64,000 nt of DNA from Lotus japonicus (lineage: Eukaryota; Streptophyta; Magnoliopsida; Fabales; Fabaceae). Location: positions 622,501 through 686,500 of the forward strand of contig NC_080043.1 of the NCBI RefSeq assembly GCF_012489685.1, written 5' to 3'. Positions 1 to 13,795 of this stretch are shown piece after piece (the first letter of the stretch is position 1; each line of letters begins with the position of its first letter). Under the pieces are notes generated by a model. That model was not told the origin of the DNA. It worked only from the letters and a program-made list of their open reading frames with translations, and did no database searches. The translations under genes and the position numbers were made by a program.

Positions 1-2003
1 TGCATTTGACCTCCTCTAAATTCATTGAACATATATATAAAGAAGTACCTATGCAATTTATTCTACTAACCTAGAAAAGATTCTTTAAGAAAAAATTGTA
101 GTGGGTCGTCCATTCTCTGTTTTGAATTTCTTACTGCATTCCCTGAATGCTTTTCCTATCTGGGGCACACACAAAAGATATCCTTTACTTGTCACTCTTT
201 GTTTTTGTCAAAGATTTGAATCCAAGCCAACATGAACACAGACTCAAGGAATAAATAAACAATCTGAAAAAGTTATTACTCATCCATCAATTGTCAAAGA
301 ATGCCTTGCTAGGTACCACAGCTTGTAAATTCCAATCCCAACCTTTGCCGCCTCAGTCGCTTGTGTCCAACACTTTGTATTGGTTGTGTGACAATAAAGG
401 TTATATTTAGATATGTGTTCGCACCCATGCAAACAAACGTTAGCATCCATTTTAAGATAAAAAGTGAACAAGACTCTAATCATATTACGTTCAACTGATA
501 TACAATTAGACATAAAATGGGGTTGCAAGCGAAAAAAGCCTCCAACCCTAGGAGAAAGATAGAAAAGGGGATGAGGACCTTATATGATCCTAGTATTGTT
601 AGATTAAGATCATTAGCAATTCTGTTTGCTACTTTGAGTTGATTAAAATTTACTGTAGCATGATTTATGCCTAGACTAGTGAAGATGTGTTAGGAGACAA
701 GTTAAAAGCTACAAAAGTTTTGCTTTATAATTGTGGAAACTTACCTAACATTTCCCACCACCTAATCTAGCTAACACAGCCTTTATGAGCAAATAAGAAA
801 TCCACTTGAAAGAGAAACAATTTCAACTTCAGAAAGTGAAATGGGAAGGAGAGAGGGAGTAGTATCCATTTTAGCTAGAATGTTTTGGAAATTTAATTGC
901 TGTATGGAATGATGCTTCATGTGGGGTGGGACAGAAGAAGCATAGTGGTGATATAATAAAGACATGAATGTTAGATGGAGTCCTTTAAGGAGAAAGTTGG
1001 GATTGGCTGTCTCTCTTTCAATATTAGAATTTTTCATTTCATGCTTTTCTGGTCTAACAAAAGGACACATAACTGTCTTCTGAAATTCCTAGAATAAGCT
1101 TCAATTACTAAGTTTCTTAAGGCAGAAACACTATCATTGAAGTTCAAGAGAAGTATTTTTGGGGGAAGGAAAAGGAAAAAGTCAGGTCCCATACCCAGCT
1201 ATGACAACAAGGTAGATAAAATTGTACCTGATAATACTAGTGACCATACCTTAGTTTATGATGTCATACCCTTATCAACTATTGGTTATTTGAAATAATT
1301 TGCAATGCGTTTAAGAGATCAGTTATGTAACCAAACTGCAATTATTGGTGAATGTCTTTTATATCTTTGTCATTTTATGGACTATGCATGTCCAAAATAT
1401 AAATCACGCATCTTGATAAGATGGATATCTAAACAACTTGAAGAAGTTAAGCAACCTACTGATCTTAGCTTGAATTTTTTAGGCTGCCATAGACTATAGA
1501 CATGAATACTCTGAAAAATAGCATACTCTAAGACAAGAAATGGAAAAAAAGGACAAGTGAGAAGACACAAAATTTAGGTAAACAAAAAGATCCATTAATT
1601 GGATATGCTGTATCAAAAGTTGTACATGAATACCTATACCTATGGGTGGCTTGTTCAGGTGGCACATGTCAGATTTCCTTTTAAGCAAGATACCGGTTTG
1701 AGTTTTGTGATTGAATTTTTCTTTAAAAATTAGTCCCTTTATGATGTGATGTTCTCGGCTCAAACAGAATTGGTTCTTGTGGTGCAAAAAAGTTGTATAT
1801 GGATGTTCCTACTTCCTATTCCTATTATGTTCCAATAAAAAAAAGGCACATCTCTCATTTTCTCTCTTGCTCTCTCTCTTTAACACTGCCAGATATCTTG
1901 TTTTCTAGGTCATGCTATATTAAGACCTTCTAACTGTAAAATAATGACATCTACTTTTATAGTTCTATATACATAACACAGCATTTACTCTTGTTACATC
2001 AGT
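1..2003. other. Intergenic DNA upstream of the zinc-finger gene
   Basis: No coding region is supported here. The open frames are short, lack recognisable domains and lie on both strands. The DNA is AT-rich, with a CT-rich run near 1855-1882. The last few hundred bases presumably carry the promoter of the zinc-finger gene. Confidence 0.6.
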
Positions 2004-2011
2004 TATAAATA
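2004..2011 (+). promoter_or_regulatory. Probable TATA box of the zinc-finger gene
   Basis: TATAAATA lies 75 bases before the ATG at 2086, a usual distance for a plant gene with a short leader. This is inferred from sequence and position only. Confidence 0.5.
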
Positions 2012-2085
2012 TCATCTCTCTTCTTGTTAAACCAAACTTTGATCACCAATAATAAGGAAATATTTGCAATCTTTCTTCCTCCTAC

Positions 2086-2808
2086 ATGGACCTTCTAAGG
2101 TCAGAACCATGTCCATCTGATAACTTGAACATCTCATTCTCAGACTCAATATCTTCATTCGATATCCAAACAGAGAAAAGACAGAGAGAAAAGGAAGATC
2201 AACAACATCCACATGAGTCAGCACCACGCCTTCTACTTGATCTAAGTCTCCCCAGTGAATATTCAGGTGAAAACTCAAAGCCAGAACTCAATCTTATCAA
2301 TTGCTTTGATACAAATTTGTCCACAAACTCCTCAGAATCTGTTGTTCATGGTAATGAAGTAGAGCCCCGGATTTTCTCATGCAACTATTGCCAAAGACAG
2401 TTTTATAGCTCACAGGCTCTTGGAGGACACCAGAATGCACATAAACGTGAAAGAACTCTGGCAAAAAGAGGACACAGAGTTTCTTCAGTAGATTTTGGAC
2501 AAAGGTACTCCAGCATGGCTTCTCTGCCTTTGCATGGAATTCAGGTGCATTCTATGATTCACAAACCTTCTTACAAAACACCCTTTTTTGGGTGGAAGAA
2601 GCAGCGTAAAGAAATTGGAAATTTTGGTGGTGTTGGGGCAGAAGTACCTGAATCATCCTTGGCTGGTGGCACTACAAGGTTAGGAAAGTTTTCTCCAAGG
2701 ATGGTGCCAGAGGGATTTGGAGGTTACTGGCTGGGTGGTGTTACTGCAACCCATTTGAATACTAAACAAGATGAGTTGCAGAAGCTTGACTTGTCCCTTA
2801 AACTCTAA
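2086..2808 (+). CDS. C2H2 zinc-finger transcriptional repressor (ZFP1/4/7-type, EAR motif)
   Basis: This intronless gene encodes 240 residues. It has one plant-type C2H2 finger (Cys99, Cys102, His115, His119) with the QALGGH core that contacts DNA in this family, followed by the basic NAHKRERTLAKR stretch. LDLSL at about 51-55 and LDLSLKL at the extreme C-terminus are EAR-type motifs, which recruit TOPLESS co-repressors in this family. A repressor role in the nucleus is therefore inferred. The layout (single finger, C-terminal EAR) fits the Arabidopsis ZFP1/ZFP4/ZFP7 group, and the IQVHSMIHKP segment resembles the ZFP7-like branch. The first ATG is used and a TATA box lies 75 bases before it. 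The exact orthologue and target genes cannot be told from sequence. Confidence 0.9.
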   Translation: MDLLRSEPCPSDNLNISFSDSISSFDIQTEKRQREKEDQQHPHESAPRLLLDLSLPSEYSGENSKPELNLINCFDTNLSTNSSESVVHGNEVEPRIFSCNYCQRQFYSSQALGGHQNAHKRERTLAKRGHRVSSVDFGQRYSSMASLPLHGIQVHSMIHKPSYKTPFFGWKKQRKEIGNFGGVGAEVPESSLAGGTTRLGKFSPRMVPEGFGGYWLGGVTATHLNTKQDELQKLDLSLKL

Positions 2809-4387
2809 GCACGATCATCTCATGTCACATGATAGTACGATGTGGAATTTTATGATGACAGTGTGTTAAGTATGCATGTGAGGTGATGCCTATCCTCCTT
2901 CATGTCATATCCCATCTTTCTTTGTGCTCATGAATCTCTTGTTGCAGCAGTTGTAAATGAGTTTTAGCAACTTGCCAGAGTTAGTGGCTGGAGTCTTGAC
3001 ATGATTTGCCATAATATGTGTCAATAGTGAATTCTCAGTGGGTTTCTTTAGAAGTTAAAACTTCCACCAAACTACAAATTTAAATTGATTTGTAACCAAT
3101 TGAAACTCTCTTGTAACCAATCTAGTTTGTTTGAAAGTCAGTTGAGAGATGTAAAAGAAGATTTCTATTCACTTTTTATTTTAGAGTGCGTGTTAATGTT
3201 CGTTGAAATTATGTTGCCAGTAGATATCCAAACATAGTCTTAATTTGCTTTTTGCAACCAGTACACTTTGCAGGGTTGGGAAGTTAGGTAAATTTTGAAA
3301 CTAAATGCAGCCAAACCTGAATTAGTTGCGCTCAGAGGCAAATTAAGGGGCAGCATATCAATTTTCATTGCTTTATGCAATGAGGTTGTGTTTGATGGTA
3401 GTTATATTTGAATAATTTGACAGTGCAGTTTGATGGATCCCAACCATGTGCACCCCTACCTAGTTTATACTCAAATTTATATACGCGCAACTGATCAGGC
3501 TATGCTTTGACATCATCATTTTAAGAGAAATATTTAATTATGCTATTGAAATCTTGATTCCCTTGATTTCATACCTGCTACAAGATATCTTAGGGAGGAG
3601 GAGGACCCATAAGTTTGTAGGTCCATATCTGCCGGATGTTTACAACCTAATCTCAAATTAATCATGAAACATGTTGACATAAGTAAGAATTAAGATGCAA
3701 AAAGTAACTGAAAATCGAGTCATTATAACAGTTAATATTAATGATGGTAATCTCACATGCACTAAACCTCCGTGCGATGCGACATATATATATATAGCAG
3801 TGTAGCACCTCGGTTAGTTTGTCAATTTTGCTTGTGGTGGTATGCATGCCTCAGTCTTCACTGTGGTCCAAATTTTTTCATTAAATAAAACTAAGTAACC
3901 TTCAGGAACACTTTAATATTGCAATGGGATGAATAAAACAAGTGGAGCTAGCTTTCATTTTGCTAATTTGTTAAATTTGGAGGACAAAAAATACTGTGTC
4001 TTGCTCATAAGATCATCAAGCTCGAGATTGTCGATCATCTTCAGTGAAAGTAAGGAATTTGATTTGACATCATTGTCAAGGTTAGGCTCATGAGACTGTA
4101 TGCTAGAGGTCCTTTTCTTTCACATTGGTGCACTTTATGCCATTTTTATCATATATGTGATGGGTGTCATCTTAGATTAGATATTTGTATGTGATATTTC
4201 CAAGTTTTTTCATGTTAAAGTTTTTGTTTCTATTTATTTTCTAATAAAATTCACATGGTTCCACCTATTCAACACATATTTAATGGGTATGAAAATGAAT
4301 ATAACAAGATTATAACATGAGAAAACATTGAGTTTTTTCACATGAGAGTAGTGTAGTACTCTTTCGCCACATCTTAAGCATGTAATT
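2809..4387. other. Intergenic DNA after the zinc-finger gene
   Basis: This holds the 3' UTR of the zinc-finger gene and AT-rich spacer. A short (AT)n run sits at 3782-3796. No gene, RNA or clear transposon end was found. Confidence 0.5.
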
Positions 4388-4879
4388 AGGGATAACACCC
4401 GGGCATGGCGGGTCCCCGCATCTCTTTCATGTCCCTATTTTCACTCTCTATCCCTGTGGCGGGGTGAACTTTCTCCCTATCCGCAATCCCCACCTCCTCA
4501 CATATTTCCACGTGGTCCACTAACACATCATTAAAAATAAAATAAAATAAATATAAAACATACGTAAATTTCTACCTGGATTATAAATAGTGAAATATAG
4601 AAACCACAAATGAGAATGGAAGATGTCAAATTCTATGAAAATATATAATGAAGTTCAAATAACATTGAATTTATTATTAAGGTTATTATTGATTTTTTAC
4701 CTATGTATACAGGGCGAGATTCCACGGGGTGGGGAGGGTGATTCTCACCCCCATCCCAAACTTGTCTCTTTTTGTCCCACCTCCATCCCAACGGGGAAAA
4801 ATTCCTCAAGATCGAAGCCCCAAACAGGGCAGTACCCGCAAGGATCTCCATATACATGTGCAAAATGCTATCCTAGGCA
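4388..4879. mobile_element. Decayed hAT-like MITE (probable)
   Basis: The left end TAGGGATAACACCCGGGC and a GC-richer body of short ggcggg/cccc blocks resemble hAT-type MITEs. The right end (near ATGCTATCCTAGG) is only a partial inverted match. The flanks CATGTAAT and CATATTAT could be a degraded 8-bp target duplication. Boundaries are approximate. Confidence 0.35.
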
Positions 4880-7800
4880 TATTATTAAATTGGAAATTGT
4901 TGCTTAGACACAAAAGTGGGGTGTCTATACTCAAATTTACCGGAGAAAGAGAAGATATATAAGAAAAGAATAATAAATGAGATATATGATATGAAGGATT
5001 TTAGGGTTGCGAATATATATTTAAATACTACTTTAGTAAAAAAAAATCGGTTCGTCCCTAGTTGTTATTGTTTGAGTGTTTAAAATTTTGAAATTATATT
5101 GAATTTCATCCTTTTATTCAATGGAAATATAACAAATATTGGTTATAATTCCTGAATTTTTTTATTTTTTAATTCCTTGAAATATATATTGTTATCTCTT
5201 TTAGTCTTTTCTTTTTTTGGTCAAAGTTGAATGAACTATCATTAAAGACAAAGACTAAACTCAAGTTTTGTGCTTAGTTTTTGTCTTTAAGTTTCAGTAA
5301 AGTAATGTTCACACCTCTTAAATGAGGTGGAAAGAGGTGGAAGAGGAGAGAAGTAGGAAGAAAAGAAAAAGTAAGAGAGAGAAAGTTTAAGATATGCATG
5401 ATAGATAATAAGATGAGAGAGATAGAAATAAAAATAGGTGGAAATGAAGTGTATACAAAAGAAGGTGTGTATATATCATTACCCTTGTTTTCCTTATAGG
5501 GCTCATTGAATGGTGATTCATTCCTTCCTTTCTTTTTTTTCCACTCAGAATCTTTTCCCACCAAACAAAGTTTCCCATTCTCTAATTGGAGTTGCCTGGC
5601 CCAAATTAAGTTATCCCAGTCTTCCCACAAATATTTGAGCTTTCTAAAAAATCTATAATTTATGAAGAACTTTATTGAAATCCATTAATTTCTCTGGCTT
5701 AAACATGTACGTTTTTAGTCCATGATAAATAAAATAGGAATTTACATTAGTCTTTATAAAAAAAATTCTTACAATTGGTCCCTAAAAATATTATTTCAAA
5801 GTAGTTCAACTGATGTGATCTTTTCTAGGTATCATGAATTTTACTCCGTCATGAGTCCAGTTAGCCGAGAAGTAACCATGCGACCGACGCTACGATTTAA
5901 CACTGGTCTAGCCAACTCTAAGCTAACACAACACGCCTGTGGTGATGACCGACGCTAAATCATAACTATTAACATTGGTCATTTAAGCCGACTCCAATAG
6001 TCTCTTTTTCGCATCAGTTAAGCAAACTCTACATTTCAGTTTTCAAAATTGAAAATAGAATCTATTTTTAAAAACAGGTTATCTCAAAAAAAATCAGTTT
6101 TTAAAAACTGCAAACAAAACTCTTAATTAAGATTTTTTTTAACAGTAAGATTCCTAATTATGGTAATATATTATATTATGTTATATATATATCAACACAT
6201 CTCTATCATATTTTCAAATGATTTATTTTAGTTTTGTTATACTCTAGTGCATGTAGGATTACACGTTGAGCGGAGACACTCCACATATGCGCAACACCAT
6301 ATTACTTTAATCCTTATTATTCCATTAGCTTCTGTTGACTTGAGCATCAAAGTTCTTGCCGGTAGCCACATCAGATGCCCACCCATATATGAGAAGATGA
6401 AGTCCCTTCCATGTAGGAGTAGCCCAACAAAACACCTCTTCTACATGGTCAAACGTCCTTATAATCCTTGATATTTAAACTGAGATCAATTTAGATTCAC
6501 CCTATTAGTAATTAATTGGAAAATGCATGGATGGAACTTGCTTGGGACGTTCGAATTGAATGAGCTAAGCCTCAAGAGAACGAGGGAAAGAGTATGGTGC
6601 CATAGTCATGTCAAATCAATGTTGCTATAACTTGGATACCCTAATGACACAAAGGAAAATGAGGTCAAGAATAGCAGCTACGTACTACCCTACAAGCCCG
6701 CAACACATACGCAGAGTATGGGCTATATAGCTTGAAAATTACATCAAACATGGGCTAGTGTCTTTGGTCATCTTGCATTGTGATACACATGGGTGGGTTT
6801 CCTGTGTTAAGAGTGTTGTGATGTTAGCCACGTAACTGTATCCACTAAGTTGTTCAGTCATATAGGAACATCCTTACTCCTTTAGACATGCATGCCGGCC
6901 GTCACGTTGAAATTCAGGGAAAAGATACACGTTTTCATTTTACACTACTTTTTTTTTTTTGGTTACAGAGGAAAATCATTTTACACTACTTTGAATACCC
7001 TTTGTGATAAGGTTATTTTTAAAATTTCTACCTAGCTATACTTCTTAATTTGAATACTATCATTCTCTAATCTCATAAACTATATCAAGAATCATAGGTG
7101 GAAACCATGTTTATGGCGACATGTACACCAACAAAATATGTAATTTGTGTCACTTTTTTGCCTCCACAAATTATGGGATTTTGATATATATATAAAACTA
7201 TGATTTGTTAATGTTAAAAACCACAATAAATTATTGTAGGTGTTACAGTATTATATAAAATGGTGTCCACCAATCAAAATAATAAGTGTGTGCATACTAT
7301 TTTTTTTGTGCACGTGACTGATATAGTTGGCTCATAGCATAATATCAAAACATTATGTGACCCTGGTCTAAATTCCGATATTTGTTGCCGTTATTGTTTT
7401 AAGGGTTTTATGCTTTTGGTCTCTGATTTATACACCTGCGCCTAAGATAACTATTGAAAAAAAATCATCTTTTTTTATCATTGGAAATTTTTATTTAATG
7501 TTTTTTTTAAAAGAAATTTTTTTATTTAATTTAAATTAGTCTTTATGACATCATACATTATATATGACATATTTTTTATGGAGTCATCCGCCTCACGTAA
7601 CAACATCAATATCAATCCTTCAAAGTTCTCTTTAATCATTTGTGTCCATCTCTTTCCCAACTTCCTCTTTCTTTTCCCCCCTCTCCTCTCCACCCTCCGC
7701 TCAATCTCCACCACCACCACTTTCTTCTCCCCTCCATCGTTTCCTCTTCCCCCAACCTCAGTACTTCCTTCTCCTCGGCCACCCTCTTCCATCTTCTCCT

Positions 7801-8149
7801 CACAACCGAACCTTAACTCTCTTAGCAACACGAACCCTAACCGCAACATCACCAGCAAGGAGAAGGGGAAGAGAAGGTACACAAATGATTAACTTTTTTT
7901 TGAAGGATTAAAAATGATGTGAAAATCAAACGTGGACACCAAACTAGACTAGGATCGTCTCATGAGCTAGTGATTGAGTAAAAAATATGTCAAATAATGA
8001 TGCGGAGCAATTAGAGCTACAGTATCTCCAAAAGTTGGAGCACCCGAAGAAATCCCACTGATTGACTTCAGTTTTACGTTTATTTATTTTAATTTCATAT
8101 CTTATGGTTATTTTGATTTTATTAATTTCAAATCTCAGGACTATTTAGG
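4880..8149. other. Intergenic AT-rich DNA
   Basis: No gene is supported. There is a purine-rich, MITE-like stretch at about 5290-5500 without convincing ends. A pyrimidine-rich block at 7640-7800 gives long overlapping open frames on both strands; these are low-complexity artefacts. Confidence 0.45.
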
Positions 8150-8251
8150 ATTTTAGGATTTACTATTTAATTAGGATTTAGAATTTACTATTTAATTAGG
8201 ATTTGCTATTTAAATTTAGGATTTACTATTTAATTAGAATTTACTATTTAA
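8150..8251. repeat. Short tandem repeat, unit about 20-24 bp
   Basis: Four to five imperfect copies of a unit like GGATTTACTATTTAATTA follow one another. The unit length drifts between copies. No coding potential. Confidence 0.6.
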
Positions 8252-9998
8252 ACAGGTGTTGTTTTCTTTTATGAGACAGTTTGAAGTTTTATAATTTCTG
8301 GAATTAATAGAGAAGTTTTCTCTTTGTCTGTCAACCTTCGGTATTTTCCGGTATTTTCCGTGAAAATTAACGAATCTTGGCCTTTGAATTCTCGGTATAC
8401 TGCGGGTATCAACGAGGGTTTGAATTTATCCTTCTTTTTCCCACGCATGCTGCATCATAGATGTGTTTTGTGACGTCATAAGAGCTAATTTAAATTAAAC
8501 AATGTATTTTATGAACCAAAAATGAGATATCATTTTAAATTTCGGTGTATACGTCATAAACTAAAAACATATTTAACCTTGTTTTTTCATTGTGATATTT
8601 AACCTTCTTTTTTTCTAATAGAATTGCAGTTTACTTTAAAAAAAAATTTAAGTTTTTACGATAATTTATTCATCACAATATGTACTTTCTTGATACCATA
8701 GTGAAGAATCCTGAGATTGTGTGTAAAATGTATACTCTGTTGCTATGAGTGGACCAATGTCCTAACAAAATTTCTTCACATGTTCATAACCGTGTATTCA
8801 AAAACCTCACAAATATATAAAAGATTCAATTTAATCTCATTGCACGGAATATCATGAGAGAATTTTTAAATTATAAGACGGCGTTATTTTATTTTATTTT
8901 TCTCTCTGCCAATATAATTGTTAGGGCCGCTGCATTATATTGTATTCTTATGTGACCACAAAATTTATATATTGTATTCTTATTTCTTCTCTTCCCAGCA
9001 ATTAACTATAAATTTCAAAATACCTTAGTCCCTGCCTTTAAGTACTCACTAATATCTAACTCACAAAACCTTTGGTGACTGATAAGAAGTGAGGAAGAGG
9101 TAACTAGACCTTTAGAAGTTACCAAGCCAACAATTCACTTAGTTTTAAAACGATGACCATAACCTAAACAAAATATAAAATGTGTAATAGTTTTTTAATT
9201 CAGTTATTTACCATTTAGGTCAAGAATCTGCGACAAGGAGTATTAGAATGCGGAAAGCTTAATTATAGATCTAAAACTAGCTCAAGATGTAAGGATTGTC
9301 TTCCCACTTATTAGTATTTCAGTAGCCAATATGAGACTTAACATTCATTCACGTCCATAACGATCCGGATGAGTAGAGGTCACTGATCATGCCCATATCC
9401 TTGTCCAACATGGAAAATCTTCATATGACGACCCAAGTGATCCAAGAATAAATAAATCTAGACATACTCTAATATCATATTAGAATTTAGGAGGACTAAC
9501 TCTAAGCCAAAAAGCTAGCTCAAGATATGAGAATTGCTTTTCCATTTATAAACACTTTAGTGTGCTAAGAATTCAAGTGAGTTGGAGTCTCACATTGGTT
9601 AAGCATGAGTGCGGTGAAAATTTTATAAGAGATGTGATTCATAAACCTAATATCTTAAGATTTTGGGTAAAGATGTGGCGTTTAAATCTCTTGTTGATCT
9701 TCAGTACGTGTTGGATCATTGGTGCATGATCCTATGCTTTGAGCTCACTAACTCTCAACAAGCATGTCATAATCTCTAGTCAATCCGAGACTTAACAAAG
9801 AGATTAATTGCAGTTGTAGGTTGGCCGTAGGTTATTTGATTTAAAAAAAGAGCTAAGGTTAATATAATAAGATTCACCTATCCGTAAAACTACAAAATTA
9901 CTCCACTTGGAAAACAGGGGAAGTAGGGAAACAAAGGCTGAAAACAGTTGTGTGGGTCCATTCTAGATTCAGTGTAAGAGTAAGCCGCAAAAAACGAT
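8252..9998. other. Intergenic DNA with two related dispersed-repeat pieces
   Basis: Segments around 9255-9340 and 9500-9590 share the phrase CTAGCTCAAGAT and similar following sequence, so they look like two diverged pieces of one repeat. No open frame with a domain is present. The last few hundred bases are the promoter side of the ERF gene. Confidence 0.35.
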
Positions 9999-10005
9999 TA
10001 TATAA
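9999..10005 (+). promoter_or_regulatory. Probable TATA box of the ERF gene
   Basis: TATATAA lies about 90 bases before the ATG at 10095, followed by a pyrimidine-rich leader. Position and sequence are the only evidence. Confidence 0.5.
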
Positions 10006-10094
10006 GTAAGTGCTACACAGGTAGCTTCTCCTCCACTTCACATTCTCTGTTTCTCATTCTCAGCAACCTGCAAACAAACCCCATCATCATATTC

Positions 10095-11017
10095 ATGGCT
10101 AGACCCCAACAACGCTATCGTGGTGTTCGTCAGAGGCATTGGGGCTCTTGGGTCTCTGAAATTCGCCACCCTCTTTTGTAATACTCTCTCTTTCTTCCTA
10201 CACTTCAAAAGGCCTATCTTTTTGTTATGAATTTTAGTAGATCTTTGTTTCTTTTAAATCACTACTTCTTTGGATCAGTTTTTCGTTTCTCAGAAACAAT
10301 TTTGGTAGTCACATAAGAGTCTCTCTATAATTAATTTTGACTTTAAAATTAATTATAGTGCATGTTTGGAAATCTTTCTACAATTAATTCTAAAATCAAA
10401 ATGTATGGGTGTGTGAATAACTTACTTCTGGGTTTTAGAATTATTTCTGAAAAAAAAGAAAATGATTCAAACATGCTACATTCTATGAACCTCTTGTTGA
10501 ATGTTGATGTTTTTATTGCTGTTGATATTGTTATTTGGTTTATAGGAAGACAAGAATATGGCTAGGAACATTTGAAACAGCAGAAGATGCAGCAAGAGCC
10601 TATGATGAAGCAGCAAGGTTCATGTGTGGGCCAAAAGCAAGAACCAATTTCCCATACAATCCCAATGAGCCACATTCATCTTCAGCTAAGCTTCTCTCTG
10701 CAACTTTGACTGCTAAGCTGCACAAGTGTCATATGGCCTCACTTTCCCTTCAAATGGCCAAGCAGAAACCGCCACAAAAAGGGCCTCAAATGCCACTAAG
10801 ATGCAATGACATGCCTGGAACAAGCACAGGCATTGCTGACTTTAGATGGCCACAGAGGAGGCATGAGGAATTGCAGTGGTTAGAAGGGAATTGGGTAGGG
10901 AAAAAAGGCCAATTTGAAGTTCCAGAGCAACAATTTGAGCCAGTTCTTGCAGATGATCACATAGAACAGATGATTCAGGAGTTGCTAGATTATGGCTCCA
11001 TTGAGCTTAAGCCATGA
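10095..11017 (+). CDS. ERF003: AP2/ERF transcription factor, ERF003 type (SHINE-related)
   Basis: Exons are 10095-10177 and 10546-11017, joined by a GT-AG intron of 368 bases; the spliced product is 184 residues. The first exon encodes [20 protein letters not shown] and the start of the AP2 domain. The second resumes at [20 protein letters not shown], so the intron interrupts the DNA-binding domain at the position I associate with the SHINE/WIN group. The whole AP2 domain (about residues 6-63) is present. The N-terminus, the [11 protein letters not shown] segment and the acidic [15 protein letters not shown] tail match the ERF003 subtype from family knowledge. The protein should act in the nucleus; SHINE relatives control cuticle and wax genes, but that role is not shown here. 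Confidence 0.9.
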
Positions 11018-13795
11018 AATATAGCATTCTCCACAGAGATATGGTACTAACTACTAGTCTACTACTATCTACTAATGCAGCATGTAATAAAAGTGAGCCT
11101 TGATTAGTATCATAGGAAGGTCACAAATTTTTTTAATCATTTCTCCAGTTAATGGACAAGCATGTGGTACAAAAATGTAGTGATGTGTGTTCGTATTTAC
11201 GTTTAAGTTGGCCTAAACTACATTCACTCTGATGACACATGTATGTTTATATTTGCATGAGCGTACATTCCAACATGGATAAAATTTTGCTTATGTTTCA
11301 TTTTAAGTGAAAATGAAGTAGAGAGAAGAGAAAAATAGAAAGAAAATAGAGACAAAGTAAAAAATGTGATGAATAATATGATAAAAAGAAAAGAGAGATA
11401 GATAGAAAGTGAAGTATAAATAAATTATAGTTATTTCAACACAGTTTGAATGTGTATAAAAAACACAAAAAGAGATCTAGAATGACAAACACACCTCAAT
11501 CATTGAAAAACCAACTCATGCATATGATGGACTATAACATAACATGGCACAGCAGTAGTAACTAGTAACATTAGAAAGAAATAAAAAAACTACAATTTCT
11601 AGCTTTTACTTTTGTTTATACCTGGATATTGGGTAGTAGTGAAAGGTTCCCAAAATTATTCAAAAGTGTGATATGGATCGATGTGGGACCTCTGTCTGTC
11701 TAAGACATCCTCAATTTTTGTTTGTTTTACAACCTTTACTATACACAAACTAAGGATTATGTGGGGGACAAAGACAACATGAAAATAATGCAAGGAGAAT
11801 GGGGCTAATTGTAGTCAAGTTCATCCAACATTAGTTAACCAAACTTTAACATTGTTTTATTTCAATGATTGAACTACCCCAAAATTTCTAACAAACATTG
11901 CACCTAGAATATAAAAACAAATGACATTCACGAAGAGTTAACACATTATTGTTAGAAAGCCCCACTATTTTGGCAGCAGTAGCAAGCATCACGAGCCATG
12001 ATGACAACAGAGAAGAGTGTTGAAAACAGAGGAAGCAATATTTTGGAAAAAACCATCAAATACAGCCAAATATGAAGTCAAACCTTTGGCTTTGGTGTGT
12101 GTATCCAAGGGAATGTCCACAAATACAGCCAAATATGTGCCAATTTTGAGTACATGGCGAAAAAAGAACCACGTCAGCTTCAAAAAAACCTTGTCTACAC
12201 TAATATTCCTTAAAAAAAAACCTTTTTGTGCCAAAAATAAAGGGGAAAGAGAAAAATAATAGCCATTTCATTTTCTTAATTGTAAGCAAACTCTTACTTT
12301 TGTTTACATTTCAAATTATGATTCTAAAATATTATTTTATCATTGTTTTATTAATTATATGTTCATCAAATTAACTAATGAGAGAAACAATTATGAAGAA
12401 GTAATATATTAAATAAAGTATACATGAAAAAAATTAAATAAAATACTTAAGGTATTAATTATACTTCTTAGCCTCAACAATCTATCTAAGTATCTATCAC
12501 CTTGCTTTTACTTAAAATTATCATTTTTTTTTACTCAAAATCTTGACAAATGAATTTGACTTAATCATCCACGATCTTCTTATGTTTAAAACTCATATTC
12601 CAAATATTAAATTTCACAAAAGAAAAACTCGAATTCCTAAACCCTTGACACATCCAATAAAATATTTTGAATTTTATCCGAATTTTCACTAATTTTTTTT
12701 ACCCTTAAAATGACTTTAAATCGCACATCCACATCATACTCCTTCAAGTATTTAGATAGAAAATGAGATTTGGGGGATTTTATATTGAAAGAAATTAACT
12801 TCAAAGCTTTAAAAGATGTTTCAAAAATAACTTAAACAAGCATGAATAGCATAATTAAACAATGATATTTTATTGTATATGTAGTTATTTGTGGTGCTTC
12901 ATAGATTGGCAGGTTACTTAATTAAGCATATTATCAAGGGTTCCAACATTAGGAGATTTGTTGGTAGAGGACATATCTACCATGGTAATCTCTTGGTTTC
13001 GAAAGGGATTAGTCTTTGGCTATCGTCCGATGGAAATAACTCTTAGTATACCCAAAAAATTATTTGTGCCGCTAATCTTTAATTAAAACATAATATTTTA
13101 TTATTAAAATTTACTTTTACATTAATTTTGTCATTCTTGTTATTCTTGTTGGTTGTTGTATTTCTTGTCTTATTTTTCTTGGATTAATTGAATTCATGTT
13201 CTCATAATTTGTTGTTTTGGACTAATTGTTTTAGTCTCTCAACTATATAATTGTTGCAAATCAAGTCAAATTATACACTATCAGTATTGTAAAAGCCGGT
13301 GTATACTAGATTAGAGATTTTGATCTTTTGCAGAATTGCAGGATTCTCCTGATAGGCTCGGCTCGTTCACGTACGGATGATGTAGTAACTAGTTTTCCCA
13401 TAGCTTTGGTGCATGGGGTCTTTTAATTTCTTGTTTTTTTTTTTCTTTTTGGTATGTTTATTATAATTAAAAAAGTGTTACGTGGCAAAAAAGCACATTG
13501 TATAATTAGGATTTAGGAGCGTTTCTTTATAAAGAAAGATGATACATTACTTCTTTAACAAAAAAAATATTCTTATTGTTTTCCCACTTGCTTTTTCTAG
13601 TTGATAACACACTTACACACCTAACGAGCTTTTCTATTCTCTTTTGAAGTATCCGTCCATCTTCGTTCCTTTGTTTTCTGTAAACTTTTGACCCACATTC
13701 CATCTTTGTTCACTAACCACAAGACACATCCATTCGCAATCCCCATACACCGTTCCTTTTAATTTTTATCAAGACTTTATGATTATATATATGTA
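11018..13795. other. Intergenic DNA between the ERF gene and the Helitron
   Basis: AT-rich spacer without a supported gene. The 17-mer AAATACAGCCAAATATG occurs twice, near 12058 and 12122. A purine-rich stretch lies at 11320-11430. Confidence 0.45.

Noticed and set aside
3770..3790. A second Helitron-like hairpin (CGTGCGATGCGACA)
   Set aside because: The stem does not pair properly and no CTRR end or partner 5' end was found.
5274..5640. Possible MITE with purine-rich interior
   Set aside because: CACACCT-like ends were suggestive, but no matching inverted repeats or target duplication could be fixed.
7526..7911. Overlapping open frames on both strands, rich in Pro/Ser or Glu/Arg/Lys
   Set aside because: They all come from one pyrimidine-rich block; composition explains the lack of stops and no domain is present.
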